Positions 45,936 through 55,737 are shown, counted from the stretch's first letter. The stretch: DNA of 64,000 nt from Pseudonocardia sp. (GCF_025465255.1 NZ_JAODNI010000244.1:1-64000), one strand, 5' to 3'. Program-made: numbers and translations. The notes: generated by a model from the letters alone, not told the origin.

Positions 45936-45984
45936 CACGGACGGCACTTTCGCTCACCAGGTATGAGCGAAAGTGCCGTTCGTG
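45936..45984. repeat. 49-bp palindrome, family A copy 2
   Basis: Arms 45936-45956 (CACGGACGGCAC...) and 45964-45984 (...GTGCCGTTCGTG) pair with one mismatch around CCAGGTA, whose complement TACCTGG nearly equals the loop of copy 1 (TACCTAG). It lies between the convergent stops of the ABC ATPase (45919) and rlmN (46026), the same setting as copy 1. Confidence 0.85.
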
Positions 45985-46025
45985 CGTCGGACGGGCGGAG
46001 ACGCGGAGACGCGCGAAGGGGCCGG

Positions 46026-47138
46026 TCAGGGGCGGGCGGTGGCGGCGAGCTGGCCGCAGGCGGCGTCGATCTCCCGGCCCCGGGTGTCCCGGACCGTGCA
46101 GGAGATCCCGGCGGCCACGACCCGGCGGACGAACTCCCGCTCGACGGGCTTGGGGCTCGCGTCCCACTCGCTGCCCGGCGTGGGGTTCAGCGGGATGAGG
46201 TTGACGTGCACGCGCTTGGCGCCGATCTGCTGGCGGAGGATCTTCCCCAGCAGGTCGGCCCGCCACGGCTGGTCGTTGACGTCCCGGATCAGCGCGTACT
46301 CGATCGAGACCCGACGGCCGGTGGCCTGCGCGTAGCGCCGCGCCGCGCCCAGCACCTCGGCGATGTTCCAGCGGTTGTTGACGGGCACGAGGGTGTCCCG
46401 AAGCTCGTCGTCCGGGCAGTGCAGGGAGACGGCAAGGGTCACCGGCAGGCCCTCGGCGGCGAGCTTGTCGATCGCCGGGACGAGCCCGACCGTGGACACG
46501 GTGACCCCGCGGGCGGAGATCCCCAGCCCCTCCGGCGCGGGCTCGATGATCCGTCGCAGGGCCGCGACCACCCGCTTGTAGTTCGCGAGCGGCTCCCCCA
46601 TGCCCATGAAGACGATGTTGGACAGACGGGTCGGCTTCCCCAGCACCCCGTCCCGGGCGGCCCGGGCGGCCTGGCGGACCTGGTCCACGATCTCGCCCGT
46701 GGTCAGGTTGCGCTGCAGCCCACCCTGGCCGGTGGCGCAGAACGGGCAGGCCATCCCGCACCCGGCCTGGCTGGAGATGCAGACCGTCGTCCGGTCCGGG
46801 TACCCCATCAGCACGGACTCGGCCAGCACGCCGTCGTGGCCGCGCCAGAGGGACTTGCGGGTCTGGCCGTCGTCGCAGACCTGTTCGGTGACCGGGGTGA
46901 CCAGCGGCGGCAGCAGCGCGGCGAGCGTCTCGCGCGCGGCGGCGGGCAGGTCCGTCATCTCGTCGAGGTCCGCGGTGAGCCTGCCGAAGTAGTGCCGGGC
47001 GAGCTGGTCCGCGCGGAACCCGGGCAGGCCGAGCTCGCTCACCGCGGCCTTGCGGTCGGCCGGGGCGAGGTCGGCGAGGTGGCGGGGCGGAAGGGCGCGC
47101 TTCGGCTCGTCGAAGACGAGCGGCAGGGGCGTAGGCAT
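46026..47138 (-). CDS. rlmN: Dual-specificity 23S rRNA/tRNA adenine C2-methyltransferase
   Basis: A radical-SAM enzyme that methylates A2503 of 23S rRNA and A37 of tRNAs. The cluster motif is [14 protein letters not shown], with the catalytic Cys in [20 protein letters not shown] near the C-terminus; [15 protein letters not shown] and [20 protein letters not shown] are also typical. ATG 47138 was preferred to 47150 because GGGAGAGGTC precedes it. It stands between cdsA and dxr in the backbone, though here the importer and repair genes separate it from dxr. Confidence 0.97.
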   Translation of the reverse strand: MPTPLPLVFDEPKRALPPRHLADLAPADRKAAVSELGLPGFRADQLARHYFGRLTADLDEMTDLPAAARETLAALLPPLVTPVTEQVCDDGQTRKSLWRGHDGVLAESVLMGYPDRTTVCISSQAGCGMACPFCATGQGGLQRNLTTGEIVDQVRQAARAARDGVLGKPTRLSNIVFMGMGEPLANYKRVVAALRRIIEPAPEGLGISARGVTVSTVGLVPAIDKLAAEGLPVTLAVSLHCPDDELRDTLVPVNNRWNIAEVLGAARRYAQATGRRVSIEYALIRDVNDQPWRADLLGKILRQQIGAKRVHVNLIPLNPTPGSEWDASPKPVEREFVRRVVAAGISCTVRDTRGREIDAACGQLAATARP

Positions 47139-47213
47139 GACCTCTCCCATTGTGCCAGCTCGCCGGCCCGTTGCCCGCCCGGTGGGAGCCGGACCACGCG
47201 GAGCCGTCCGGTC

Positions 47214-47771
47214 CTACCGCCCGACGCGGGCGCGGAGCTCGCCGAACAGGCCGATGCGGCGGCAGCCGGCGAGCCACAGCAGGAGCGCGCCGACGATCCC
47301 GACGACGCCCTGAGGGAGCGACGCACCCGCCGAGTTCAGGGCGAGCAGCGCGCCCACCGCGGCCAGCACGACGAGGAGCCCGCCGAGCGCGACGTAGGAC
47401 CGCTCCGTGAGCAGCGACGACAGGGGGAACAGCGCCACCCCGACGACCGCGCAGCCGATCGGCACCGTCAGCTCCCCCCAGCCGCCGCCCACGAGCGGGA
47501 GCACCACGCCCAGCGCGACGAGCGCGACGAGAACCCCGAGCCCGAGCCTGAGCACCTGCGTCCGCAGCGCCCGGTCCAGCCGCGCGCCCAGGCCGTGCCG
47601 GCGTCGCACGGACACCCACAGCACCCCGGTGACGCCGAGGCCGGCGGCCATCAGCACCGTGCCGACGCCCGTGGGCAGGGCGAGCGTGCCCGCGACCCAC
47701 GCGACGGCGCCCAGGACGATCTCCAGATGGGGGACGGGGATCCCCGCGACCGCGCGCACCGTACGGCTCAT
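47214..47771 (-). CDS. Multi-pass membrane protein of unknown function
   Basis: A 185-residue protein with about five or six membrane segments (IVLGAVAWVAGTLALPTGVG, VLMAAGLGVTGVLWVSV, LGLGVLVALVALGVVLPLV, LTVPIGCAVVGVALFPLSSL, VALGGLLVVLAAVGALLALN). The loop RRRHGLGARLDRALRT is basic. I do not recognise the family. ATG 47771 is preceded by GTGGAGCGC; a GTG at 47780 is possible. It precedes rlmN on the same strand by 63 bases. Confidence 0.7.
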   Translation of the reverse strand: MSRTVRAVAGIPVPHLEIVLGAVAWVAGTLALPTGVGTVLMAAGLGVTGVLWVSVRRRHGLGARLDRALRTQVLRLGLGVLVALVALGVVLPLVGGGWGELTVPIGCAVVGVALFPLSSLLTERSYVALGGLLVVLAAVGALLALNSAGASLPQGVVGIVGALLLWLAGCRRIGLFGELRARVGR

Positions 47772-47881
47772 GCGCTCCACGGTAGCGAGCGGCGGACCTC
47801 ACACGGGTCTCAGCCCCCACCCGGGAAGATGACGGTTCAACAACCACGCCGGATCCCACCACGACGCGAGGAGCACCACCC

Positions 47882-48364
47882 ATGACGAACCCGCAGGCCC
47901 CCGAACCTGCCGCCCCGACCCCGATCGGGCGGCGGGCCGTCGTCGCCGGCGCGGGGGTCGCCGCGCTCGGCGTGGGACTCGTGGTCACGGGATGCTCGAC
48001 GGGCACGTCGTCCGGCGCGGAGACGGGGTCGTCGGGCTCCGGTTCGGGTTTCGGTTCGCGCGGCGGGGCGGCGGGGGCCGGGACGGCGCTGGGGCCGGCG
48101 TCCGACGTGCCCGTCGGCGGGGCCCACGTCTATCCGGACCAGGCCGTCATCGTCACGCAGCCGACCGCGGGCACCTACCGGGGGTTCTCGACGAAGTGCC
48201 CCCACCAGGGCTGCGCGGTGAGCCGGATCGAGGGGACCTCGCTCGTCTGCCCGTGCCACGGCAGCGCCTTCGCGCTGGACGGCTCGGTCACCCACGGGCC
48301 CGCGCAGAAGGGGCTCACCGCACAGCCCGTGGCGGTGACGGCCGGGCAGATCACGGTCGTCTGA
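47882..48364 (+). CDS. Tat-exported Rieske 2Fe-2S lipoprotein
   Basis: A 160-residue protein. [19 protein letters not shown] is a twin-arginine-like signal followed by VVTGCSTG (lipobox Cys), then a Gly/Ser-rich linker and a Rieske domain with the cluster ligands CPHQGC and CPCHGSAF. It is an extracytoplasmic electron carrier of the small Rieske type, not the cytochrome bc1 subunit. The start ATG 47882 follows CGAGGAGCACC. It converges with the methyltransferase gene. Confidence 0.92.
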   Translation: MTNPQAPEPAAPTPIGRRAVVAGAGVAALGVGLVVTGCSTGTSSGAETGSSGSGSGFGSRGGAAGAGTALGPASDVPVGGAHVYPDQAVIVTQPTAGTYRGFSTKCPHQGCAVSRIEGTSLVCPCHGSAFALDGSVTHGPAQKGLTAQPVAVTAGQITVV

Positions 48365-48378
48365 CCGCGCCGCGCTGA

Positions 48379-49122
48379 TCAGGGACGGAGCAGCGTCGCG
48401 GGTCGGTGGCGCGTCCGCAGCCGGTAGCCGACGTCGATCGTGAGGCCGGGCGTCGACGCGAGGGCCCGGTCCGCCACGGCCTTCGAGAACTCGATCCGGA
48501 GGACCGCCTCGAGCGTCGCCCGGTCCTCGAAGCGCCAGACGGTGCCGACGCTGCGGGAGCGGAAGCCGTGCCGGTGGAAGAACCGCTCCACCACGACGGG
48601 ATCGAACTTGGGCAGGTCCGCGCGGAGCCAGTCGCCGTAGGGCGATGCTGCGAAGTCCAGGTCGACGACCGCGAGCACTCCCCCGGGACGCAGCACCCGG
48701 TCCGCCTCTCCGAGCCCAGGCTCGCAGCCCTCGCCGAAGAAGTACGCGGTCCGGGCGTGCACGACGTCCGCGCTGCGGTCCGGGAGCGGCAACGCCTCGG
48801 CCCCGCCACGCAGGACGCCGATCCCGGTGTCGGCGACCCGCACGCGGGCGCGCGCGACCAGCGGCGGATGCGGCTCCACGCCGACGACGGACGCGGCCTC
48901 CGCCGCGAACACGGGCAGGTGGAAACCGTCCCCGCAGCCGACGTCGACGATGTCCTTCCCGGCCCAGGGCGCGACCTCGCGGAGCGCGACCCAGATCGCA
49001 CCGTCCGCGTCCTGGGCGGCGTTCTCCCGGGCGTAGACGTCCGGCCAGTGCCAGATGTTGGGGCTGGGGATCGCCGGTCCGGGCTTCACCTGGCCGCCGA
49101 ACCCCATGAACCGTGCGGTCAA
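48379..49122 (-). CDS. Class I SAM-dependent methyltransferase
   Basis: A 247-residue methyltransferase. The SAM site is DIVDVGCGDGFHLPVF with VVGVEPHPPLVARARV; SADVVHARTAYFFGEGCEPG and RVLRPGGVLAVVDLD are motifs II and III. The N-terminus GFGGQVKPGPAIPSPNIWHW is a conserved actinobacterial opening. The substrate is unknown. TTG 49122 overlaps the cdsA stop as TTGA and gives LTARFMGFGG; ATG 49107 is the alternative start. Confidence 0.88.
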   Translation of the reverse strand: MTARFMGFGGQVKPGPAIPSPNIWHWPDVYARENAAQDADGAIWVALREVAPWAGKDIVDVGCGDGFHLPVFAAEAASVVGVEPHPPLVARARVRVADTGIGVLRGGAEALPLPDRSADVVHARTAYFFGEGCEPGLGEADRVLRPGGVLAVVDLDFAASPYGDWLRADLPKFDPVVVERFFHRHGFRSRSVGTVWRFEDRATLEAVLRIEFSKAVADRALASTPGLTIDVGYRLRTRHRPATLLRP

Positions 49123-50024
49123 GCGACCGGCACCACGAGGCTCAGCAGCGCCCACGCCACGAACGCCGACGGGAGCATCGAATCCATCCGGTCCATCAGG
49201 CCGCCGTGGCCGGGCAGGAGGTCCCCCATGTCCTTCACCCCGATGTCCCGCTTGATCAGCGACTCGGTGAGGTCCCCGAGCGTCGCGGTCACGACGAGCA
49301 CGGCACCGGTGATCGCGCCGAGCCACCACACGCCGTCGAGGAGGAAGGAGACACACAGCGCGCCCGCGACCATCCCGGCGATCAGCGACCCGCCGAAGCC
49401 CTCCCAGGACTTCTTCGGGCTGATCGTGGGCGCCATCGGGTGCCGGCCGGCGATCACTCCGGCCGCGTAGCCGCCGACGTCCGAGGCCACGACGCAGATC
49501 ATGAAGGTGAGTACCCGGCCGACGCCGTCCGGCGCGACGGTCAGCATGACCGCGAAGGACACGAAGAAGGGCACGTAGGCCGCGGTGAAGACGCCCGCGC
49601 CGACGTCCCGGACGAAGCCCTGGGCCCCGCCGCGCATCCGCCACAGCAGCGAGACCAGCACCGTCACCGCGAAGGCGACGGCGGATCCGCGCAGCCCGAA
49701 CGGCCAGGCCAGCCAGATCATCGCCTGCCCGCCGACGAGCAGCACCGGCAGCGGGACCTCGATCCCGGCGCCGCGGCGCAGCGCACCGGCGAGCTCCCAG
49801 GTGGCGACGGCCGCGGCCACCGCGAGCACGAGGACGAACGCCTGCCGGACGATCAGCAGGGAGGAGATGATGACCGCGCCCATCGCGACGCCGACGCCGA
49901 TCGCCGCGACCAGGTTGCGGCCGAGCCGCGCGGACCTCGGCGGGCGCGGGGCGCCCGGGAGGTCCGCACCGGGGAGGTCCGAGGTCACCGGAGCGCCGGG
50001 GGCGTCGTGAGGGGAGGCGGTCAC
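49119..50024 (-). CDS. cdsA: Phosphatidate cytidylyltransferase
   Basis: Makes CDP-diacylglycerol from phosphatidate and CTP for phospholipid synthesis. The product has 301 residues with about seven membrane segments and the C-terminal signature LTESLIKRDIGVKDMGDLLP followed by GHGGLMDRMDS. GTG 50024 begins 5 bases after the frr stop. The order rpsB-tsf-pyrH-frr-cdsA is conserved. Confidence 0.97.
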   Translation of the reverse strand: MTASPHDAPGAPVTSDLPGADLPGAPRPPRSARLGRNLVAAIGVGVAMGAVIISSLLIVRQAFVLVLAVAAAVATWELAGALRRGAGIEVPLPVLLVGGQAMIWLAWPFGLRGSAVAFAVTVLVSLLWRMRGGAQGFVRDVGAGVFTAAYVPFFVSFAVMLTVAPDGVGRVLTFMICVVASDVGGYAAGVIAGRHPMAPTISPKKSWEGFGGSLIAGMVAGALCVSFLLDGVWWLGAITGAVLVVTATLGDLTESLIKRDIGVKDMGDLLPGHGGLMDRMDSMLPSAFVAWALLSLVVPVA

Positions 50025-50028
50025 GGGC

Positions 50029-50586
50029 TCAGAGCTCGAGGAGCTCGGCTTCCTTGTGCTTGACGAGTTCGTCGATCTGGGCGACGTAGCGGTCCACCGT
50101 CGCCTGGAGCTCCTTCTCGGCACGGCTGACCTCGTCCTCGCCCGCGTCACCGTCCCGGACGATGCGGTGCAGCTCGTCCATCGCCTTGCGCCGGACACTG
50201 CGGACCGTGACCCGGGCCTCCTCGCCCTTGCCGCGGGCCACCTTCACCATGTCCCGGCGGCGCTCCTCGGACAGCTGCGGCACCACCACTCGGATGATCT
50301 GGCCGTCGTTGCTGGGGTTGAGGCCGAGGTCCGAGTCCCGGATCGCCTTCTCGAGCGCCCTGAGCTGGCTGGCGTCGTACGGCTTGATGATGACCATGCG
50401 CGCCTCGGGGATGTTCACCGACGCGAGCTGGTTGAGCGGCGTGTAGGCGCCGTAGTAGTCGACGACGATCTTCGAGAACATGTTGGGAGTGGCGCGTCCG
50501 GTACGGACGGAGGCCAGATCGTCCTTGGCCACCGCGACGGCCTTCTCCATCTTCTCCTCGGCGTCGAAGAGGGCTTCGTCGATCAC
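50029..50586 (-). CDS. frr: Ribosome recycling factor
   Basis: Splits the ribosome from mRNA after termination together with EF-G. The 185-residue length is exact for the family, and [20 protein letters not shown] and [19 protein letters not shown] are typical. ATG 50586 starts [13 protein letters not shown]. It stands between pyrH and cdsA. Confidence 0.98.
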   Translation of the reverse strand: MIDEALFDAEEKMEKAVAVAKDDLASVRTGRATPNMFSKIVVDYYGAYTPLNQLASVNIPEARMVIIKPYDASQLRALEKAIRDSDLGLNPSNDGQIIRVVVPQLSEERRRDMVKVARGKGEEARVTVRSVRRKAMDELHRIVRDGDAGEDEVSRAEKELQATVDRYVAQIDELVKHKEAELLEL

Positions 50587-50633
50587 GGCTGCTCCCAGGC
50601 TTGCTCGGTCCGCGGTGTTCGTGGTTCTCGGTG

Positions 50634-51392
50634 TCAGTTCTCTGGCGTGCTCACCAGCGTGCCGATTCTCTCACCTGCGACCGCGCGGGCGATGTTGCCC
50701 TCGGTCAACAGGTTGAAGACGATGATCGGCATCCGGTTGTCCATGCACAGGCTGAACGCGGTGGCATCCGCGACCTTGAGCCCGCGCTCCAGGACCTCCC
50801 GGTGGGTGATCTCGTGGTACATCGTGGCACCGGGGTTCGTCTTCGGGTCCGCGTCGAACACGCCGTCGACCCCCTTGGCCAGCAGGAGCGCCTCGCAGCC
50901 GATCTCCAGCGCGCGCTGCGCCCCCGCGGTGTCGGTGGAGAAGTAGGGCATCCCGACGCCCGCGCCGAAGATCACCACGCGGCCCTTCTCCAGGTGCCGG
51001 ATCGCGCGCCGGGGGATGTACGCCTCCGCGACCTGCCCCATCGTGATGGCGGTCTGCACGCGGGTGTCCAGATGGTGTTCGCGCTCCAGGAAGTCCTGGA
51101 GCGCGAGACAGTTCATGACGGTGGCGAGCATGCCCATGTAGTCCGCCCGGGAGCGGTCCATGCCACGCTGCTGCAGCTCCGATCCGCGGAAGAAGTTCCC
51201 GCCGCCGATCACGATCGCCATCTGGGCGCCGCTCGCGACGACCTCCGCGACCTGGCGCGACACCGTCTCGACGACCTTGGGATCGACGCCGAGGCCACCG
51301 CCCCCGAACATCTCCCCGCCGAGCTTGAGCAGCACTCGGCGGAAGCCGCGTCGGGGGGTGGCCGTGGCGTCGATCCCGTGGTCGTCAGTCAT
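50634..51392 (-). CDS. pyrH: Uridylate kinase
   Basis: Phosphorylates UMP in pyrimidine nucleotide synthesis. The 252-residue hexameric amino-acid-kinase-fold protein shows [52 protein letters not shown] and [20 protein letters not shown]. It follows tsf after 6 bases on the minus strand and precedes frr by 47. Confidence 0.98.
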   Translation of the reverse strand: MTDDHGIDATATPRRGFRRVLLKLGGEMFGGGGLGVDPKVVETVSRQVAEVVASGAQMAIVIGGGNFFRGSELQQRGMDRSRADYMGMLATVMNCLALQDFLEREHHLDTRVQTAITMGQVAEAYIPRRAIRHLEKGRVVIFGAGVGMPYFSTDTAGAQRALEIGCEALLLAKGVDGVFDADPKTNPGATMYHEITHREVLERGLKVADATAFSLCMDNRMPIIVFNLLTEGNIARAVAGERIGTLVSTPEN

Positions 51393-51398
51393 TCTGCG

Positions 51399-52214
51399 TC
51401 AGGCCTGGCCGACCTCGAAGCGGGCGAACTCCTTGACGGTGACGCCGGCCTCGTCGAGCAGGGCCTTGACGCTCTTCTTGGAGTCCTGGACCGACGCCTG
51501 CTCGAGCAGCACGACGTCCTTGTAGAAACCGGTGAGCCGACCCTCGACGATGCGGTCCAGGATCTTCTCCGGCTTGCCCTCCTCGCGGGCGGTGGCCTCG
51601 GCGATGCGACGCTCGTTCTCCACGAGGTCCGCCGGCACCTGCTCACGGGTGGTGTACTGCGGGCGGGCCGCGGCGATGTGCATCGCGACACCGCGGGCGG
51701 CCTCGTCGTCCGAGCCCTCGTACGAGACCAGCGCGCCGATGGCCGGCGGCAGGTCGCTCGCGCGACGGTGGAGGTAGACGGCGACCGGGCCGTCGACGTG
51801 GATGTAGCGCTTGAGCTCGAGCTTCTCGCCGATGCGCGCGGAGAGCGAGTGGATCGCGTCCGCGACGGTGCCACCGTCGAGGGGGGCCTTCGCCAGCGCC
51901 TCGACGTCGGCGGGCTGCTGCTCGACCGCGACGGCCAGGATCTTGTTCGCCAGGGAGACGAAGTCGTCGCTCTTGGCGACGAAGTCCGTCTCGCAGTCCA
52001 GCTCGACCATGGTGCCGCCCTCGGCGACGACCAGGCCGTTCGACGTGGAACGCTCGGCGCGCTTGCCCACGTCCTTCGCGCCCTTGATGCGGAGCAGCTC
52101 GACGGCCTTGTCGAAGTCGCCGTCGGACTCCTCGAGCGCCTTCTTGCAGTCCATCATCCCGGAGCCGGTGAGCTCACGGAGCCGCTTGACGTCCGCGGCA
52201 GTGTAGTTCGCCAT
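51399..52214 (-). CDS. tsf: Elongation factor Ts
   Basis: Recycles EF-Tu by nucleotide exchange. The product has 271 residues; [20 protein letters not shown] and [20 protein letters not shown] are the N-terminal family signature, and [16 protein letters not shown] is the second. ATG 52214 follows CAAGGAACGAGAAG. It is translated after rpsB, 106 bases away. Confidence 0.98.
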   Translation of the reverse strand: MANYTAADVKRLRELTGSGMMDCKKALEESDGDFDKAVELLRIKGAKDVGKRAERSTSNGLVVAEGGTMVELDCETDFVAKSDDFVSLANKILAVAVEQQPADVEALAKAPLDGGTVADAIHSLSARIGEKLELKRYIHVDGPVAVYLHRRASDLPPAIGALVSYEGSDDEAARGVAMHIAAARPQYTTREQVPADLVENERRIAEATAREEGKPEKILDRIVEGRLTGFYKDVVLLEQASVQDSKKSVKALLDEAGVTVKEFARFEVGQA

Positions 52215-52320
52215 CTCGGTGTCTTCTCGTTCCTTGGGAAGCGTGCGAATGAGGGAATCCGACCGACGGCCGGGCTCCCGGGGGTGTCCCCGAGGAGCCC
52301 GGCCGCCGAGATCGGGCAGG

Positions 52321-53325
52321 TCAGCCGGCGGTCTGCTGCGTGCCGTTGCTGGTGCTGGCCGGGGCGGCGGCGGTGGCGGCGGAGCCGGCCTCCGGCGCAG
52401 CGGCGGCGGAGCCGGCCTCCGGCTCAGCAGCGGCGGAGCCGGCCTCCGGCTCAGCAGCGGCGGGCGCGGTCTCCGGCTCGGCAGCGGCGGGCGCGGTCTC
52501 CGGCGTACCGGCGGTGCCGTTGATGCTGGCCCCGTCCGAGCCGACCTCACCACCGGTGAGCAGCTCCTTCTCCCACTCGGCGAGCGGCTCGTCGGAGGCG
52601 CCCTCGGGCTTCTCCGAGCCGTCCCCGCGACCGCGCGACGAGCGGGCCATGAGGCCGTCCGCGGCGGCGCGCGCGATCACCTTGGTGAGCAACGCGGCGG
52701 AGCGGATCGCGTCGTCGTTGCCCGGGATCGGGAAGTCGACCTCGTCGGGATCACAGTTCGTGTCCAGGATGGAGACGACCGGGATGCCCAGCTTGCGAGC
52801 CTCGCCGACGGCGATGTGCTCCTTCTTCGTGTCGACGATCCACACCGCGCTCGGCACCTTGGTCATGTCGCGGATGCCACCGAGGGTCTTCTCGAGCTTG
52901 GTCTTCTCGCGGGTCAGCATGAGGATCTCCTTCTTGGTACGACCCTCGAAGCCCCCCGTCTGCTCCATCGACTCGAGCTCCTTCATCCGCTGAAGGCGCT
53001 TGTGCACGGTCTGGAAGTTGGTGAGCATGCCGCCCAGCCAGCGCTGGTTGACATACGGCATGTTGACGCGGCCCGCCTCGTCGGCGATGGCCTCCTGCGC
53101 CTGCTTCTTCGTGCCGACGAACATGATCGTGCCGCCGTGCGCGACGGTCTCGCGCACGAACTCGTAGGCCCGGTCGATGTACGACAGCGTCTGCTGCAGG
53201 TCGATGATGTAGATGCCGTTGCGCTCGGTCAGGATGTAGCGCTTCATCTTCGGGTTCCAGCGCCGGGTCTGGTGCCCGAAGTGCACGCCGCTGTCGAGCA
53301 GCTGCTTCATGGTGACGACGGCCAT
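52321..53325 (-). CDS. rpsB: Small ribosomal subunit protein S2
   Basis: S2 binds the 30S subunit near S1's site. The core is standard ([53 protein letters not shown]). The product is 334 residues, about 70 longer than common S2 proteins, because of an Ala/Glu/Pro-rich C-terminal tail built from a 9-residue repeat. The ATG follows GAAAGGGTG. Two stable hairpins precede it. Confidence 0.98.
   Translation of the reverse strand: MAVVTMKQLLDSGVHFGHQTRRWNPKMKRYILTERNGIYIIDLQQTLSYIDRAYEFVRETVAHGGTIMFVGTKKQAQEAIADEAGRVNMPYVNQRWLGGMLTNFQTVHKRLQRMKELESMEQTGGFEGRTKKEILMLTREKTKLEKTLGGIRDMTKVPSAVWIVDTKKEHIAVGEARKLGIPVVSILDTNCDPDEVDFPIPGNDDAIRSAALLTKVIARAAADGLMARSSRGRGDGSEKPEGASDEPLAEWEKELLTGGEVGSDGASINGTAGTPETAPAAAEPETAPAAAEPEAGSAAAEPEAGSAAAAPEAGSAATAAAPASTSNGTQQTAG
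52370..52507 (-). repeat. 27-bp tandem repeats in the rpsB tail
   Basis: About five in-frame copies encode [36 protein letters not shown] and PEAGSAAT. The DNA unit is nearly identical in neighbouring copies, as in recent slippage. Confidence 0.8.
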
Positions 53326-53350
53326 GGCCGGTGTTCACCCTTTCGTCGGG

Positions 53351-53403
53351 CGCGGCCTCTCGGCCGCGCGGGGCGGTTGCGGGGACCACGTTGTCGTGGT
53401 CCC
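53351..53403 (-). promoter_or_regulatory. Two hairpins in the rpsB leader
   Basis: GGGACCACG and CGTGGTCCC (53382-53390 and 53395-53403) pair perfectly around TTGT, and CGCGGCC and GGCCGCG (53351-53368) pair around TCTC. Both lie 26-78 bases upstream of the rpsB ATG, inside its probable leader, and could be a control site for S2 synthesis. The rest of the 378-base gap between rpsB and the divergent peptidase gene shows no ORF I can support; the two promoters should lie there. Confidence 0.5.
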
Positions 53404-53703
53404 ACCCTGGCGCCGCGCCGGCCACCGGACCCGCCGCACCGGCCGAGACTGCTGGCCGGCGGTACGGGACCGCCCGGTCGCCGTTGCGCCGCGCGGCCTC
53501 CGGAAGGAGGACCGTGACCGCGGAGCACGCGTGCGCGCGAAGTCACCTCGACGGATCGAGGTGCATGTCGAGTGTACGCCGTGGGCGCGATCGACCTCAC
53601 CCGGCATGGCTCCGCCGGGCCGGGTTGTCCACAGGGGGTTCCGGCTGTCCACGGGCGGACCGGCCGGGGGCCGCGAAGGGCTTCCGGGGGTCAGGCTGGA
53701 GCG

Positions 53704-54378
53704 ATGAACGGTGGGCTGGTCCGGGCGCTTCTGGCGGGGGTCATCGGCGTGGTGACGGCGGTGGGTCAGGTGCCGGTGGAGCCCGGGGGGCCCGGCGCCG
53801 AACCGGGCTCCTCCGCCACCGGGCCGTCCGGAGGCAGGGCGCCCGGGGGCGGGCCGGCTGGGGCCGGGACGTCCGGGGGCGGGCCCTCCGCGCCCTTCGG
53901 GACCGGGCCGTCCGGAGCCGGGCCGTCCCGGGTGGCCGCCGTCCCGGCGCCCGGGGCGCGGTACTCCTGGCCGCTGCTGCCCCGCCCGGCCGTCGGGAAC
54001 GTCTTCCGGGCACCCTCGTTCCGGTACGGGACCGGGCATCGCGGTGCCGACCTCGTCGGCACGGCGGGCCAGGCCGTGCTGGCGGCGCGGGCGGGGACGG
54101 TGGTCTTCGCGGCCCGGCTGGCGGGGCGCGGGGTGGTCTCCCTCGAGCACGCGGACGGCCTGCGGACCACGTACGAGCCCGTCCGGGCGACCGTGGCCGC
54201 GGGCGTCCACGTGGGGCGCGGGGACGTCCTCGGGGTTCTCGAGGCCGGGCACGCGGGCTGCCCCGCGGACGCGTGCCTGCACTGGGGGGTGCGCCGGGGC
54301 GAGGCGGACTACCTCGATCCGTTGGTACTGCTGCGGCCGGCGCGGGTACGCCTGCTCCCCGAACCCCCACCGTTTTGA
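53704..54378 (+). CDS. M23-family peptidoglycan peptidase-like exported protein
   Basis: A 224-residue protein. The start MNGGLVRALLAGVIGVVTA is a signal peptide; a Gly/Pro/Ser-rich linker of 60 residues follows, then a LytM/M23 domain (YGTGHRGADLVGTAGQAVLA, with the HxxxD metal motif in HRGAD, and CLHWGVRRGEADYLDP). The final HxH motif reads C-L-H, so one zinc or catalytic His is replaced and activity is doubtful. It may regulate or bind wall. This family is often located next to rpsB in actinobacteria. The gene is divergent from rpsB. Confidence 0.85.
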   Translation: MNGGLVRALLAGVIGVVTAVGQVPVEPGGPGAEPGSSATGPSGGRAPGGGPAGAGTSGGGPSAPFGTGPSGAGPSRVAAVPAPGARYSWPLLPRPAVGNVFRAPSFRYGTGHRGADLVGTAGQAVLAARAGTVVFAARLAGRGVVSLEHADGLRTTYEPVRATVAAGVHVGRGDVLGVLEAGHAGCPADACLHWGVRRGEADYLDPLVLLRPARVRLLPEPPPF

Positions 54379-54440
54379 GCGGCGGGCGGCGCACCGTGAC
54401 CGCCCTCCGCCCGGAGTGCTGAGTCCTCGGGGACCGCACC

Positions 54441-54592
54441 CGAACCGACGCGCGCCGTTCAGCGCGACGCGCATCGTCGACCGCGCGCATGGCGCCGCAC
54501 CGCGCCCCTCCGCCGGACCCCTGGAGCCGCCGGGGCCGTCCGCGAACCCACGCGCGCGTTCAGCGCGAGGTACGCCGTCGACCGCGCGCGTG
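54441..54592. repeat. Imperfect 50-bp direct repeat between convergent genes
   Basis: 54441-54491 and 54543-54592 are about 85 % alike; both contain GTTCAGCGCGA and GTCGACCGCGCGC. They fill most of the 321-base gap between the M23 gene and whiG, which contains no gene I can support. Confidence 0.65.
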
Positions 54593-54606
54593 CGTCGCCT
54601 TCCTCA

Positions 54607-54630
54607 CGCGCCGCACCCGCGTGCGGCGCG
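54607..54630. terminator. Hairpin between convergent M23 and whiG genes
   Basis: CGCGCCGCAC (54607-54616) pairs perfectly with GTGCGGCGCG (54621-54630) around CCGC. It lies 69 bases after the whiG stop and may end both transcripts. There is no U-run. Confidence 0.55.
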
Positions 54631-54699
54631 GCGCGACACCGTGCGCACCGCCTCGCGGGCGAGCCGAAACCTCACCAGCCGGAGCTCGACCGGACCGGC

Positions 54700-55737
54700 T
54701 CAGCCGGCGGCGTCCTCCTCGAGCCTCACCCGTAGCCGGGTGAGCAGGCGCGAGTGCAGCTGGCACACGCGGGACTCGGTGACCCCGAGGACGCGGCCGA
54801 TCTCGGCGAGCGTGAGGTTCTCCAGGTAGTACAGCCGGACGACCAGACGGTCCCGCTCGGCGAGCGCGTGCACCGCGGCGGTGAGCCTGCGGCCCGCCTC
54901 CCGGCGCAGCGCGACGTCGAGAGGGTCCGGTGCATCGTCGTCGGCCAGCAGCTCCGCCACCGGGACGGCCCCGGGCGGCGCCGAGTCGTCGAGCGCCTGG
55001 ACGCTCACCAGCTGCACGTGATGGCTGTTCGCCCGCAGCTCGCGCAGCCCCACGCCCAGCTCGAGGGCCAGCTCGCGCTCGCGAGCCGCCCGGCCCAGCC
55101 GGATCTCCAGCCGCTCGCGCGCCCGGTCGATCTCGCGGCGCCGGCCGCGGACGGACCGGGGCACCCAGTCCTGGGCGCGCAGCTCGTCCAGCATCGCCCC
55201 ACGGATCCGCTGCGCCGCGTAGCTCTCGAACCGGACCTCACGCGCGGGCTCGAAGCGCTCGACGGCCTCCATCAGCCCGAACATGCCGGACTGCACGAGG
55301 TCCGCCACGTCGACGTGCGCGGGCAGGCCACCCGCCATCTTCCCGGCGACCCCGCGGACGAGGCGCCCGTAGTGGACGACGAGCGCGTCCCGGTGCTCGC
55401 GGGCGCGGCCGTTCCGGAACCGGGCCCAGAGCTCCGCCACTGCGGGGACCCCCGGCCCCGAGGCCTCGATCGGGGGAACCGGGTCGTCCCCGGGCGTGTC
55501 GCCCCACAGGGGTGCGACGACCGCGGCCCGCTCCCCCTGCTCGTCCGCAGACGCCGACCACGGGAGAAGCGCTGGTCGCGCTGCGTGGTCGTCCTCAGAA
55601 GGCGCCGGCACGGCCCGCAGGCGGGTCCGGGGGGCCGGGGACGGGGCGACCAAGGCTCGGGCCAGCGCCCCCGAGAAGCACATGAGCTGGGCGGACTCGT
55701 CCCTGCCTTGATCAAGCCCTGGGATGAGCCTGCTCAT
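54700..55737 (-). CDS. whiG: WhiG/FliA-family RNA polymerase sigma factor
   Basis: A sigma-28-type factor. In Streptomyces WhiG starts sporulation of aerial hyphae. Region 2 is [20 protein letters not shown] and [28 protein letters not shown]; region 4 is [26 protein letters not shown]. The product has 345 residues, of which the first 95 or so are a Pro/Ala-rich extension not normal for WhiG. The ATG at 55737 lies 25 bases inside the 3' end of xerC, so the two genes overlap; a later start would shorten the extension. The location after xerC is conserved. Confidence 0.93.
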   Translation of the reverse strand: MSRLIPGLDQGRDESAQLMCFSGALARALVAPSPAPRTRLRAVPAPSEDDHAARPALLPWSASADEQGERAAVVAPLWGDTPGDDPVPPIEASGPGVPAVAELWARFRNGRAREHRDALVVHYGRLVRGVAGKMAGGLPAHVDVADLVQSGMFGLMEAVERFEPAREVRFESYAAQRIRGAMLDELRAQDWVPRSVRGRRREIDRARERLEIRLGRAARERELALELGVGLRELRANSHHVQLVSVQALDDSAPPGAVPVAELLADDDAPDPLDVALRREAGRRLTAAVHALAERDRLVVRLYYLENLTLAEIGRVLGVTESRVCQLHSRLLTRLRVRLEEDAAG

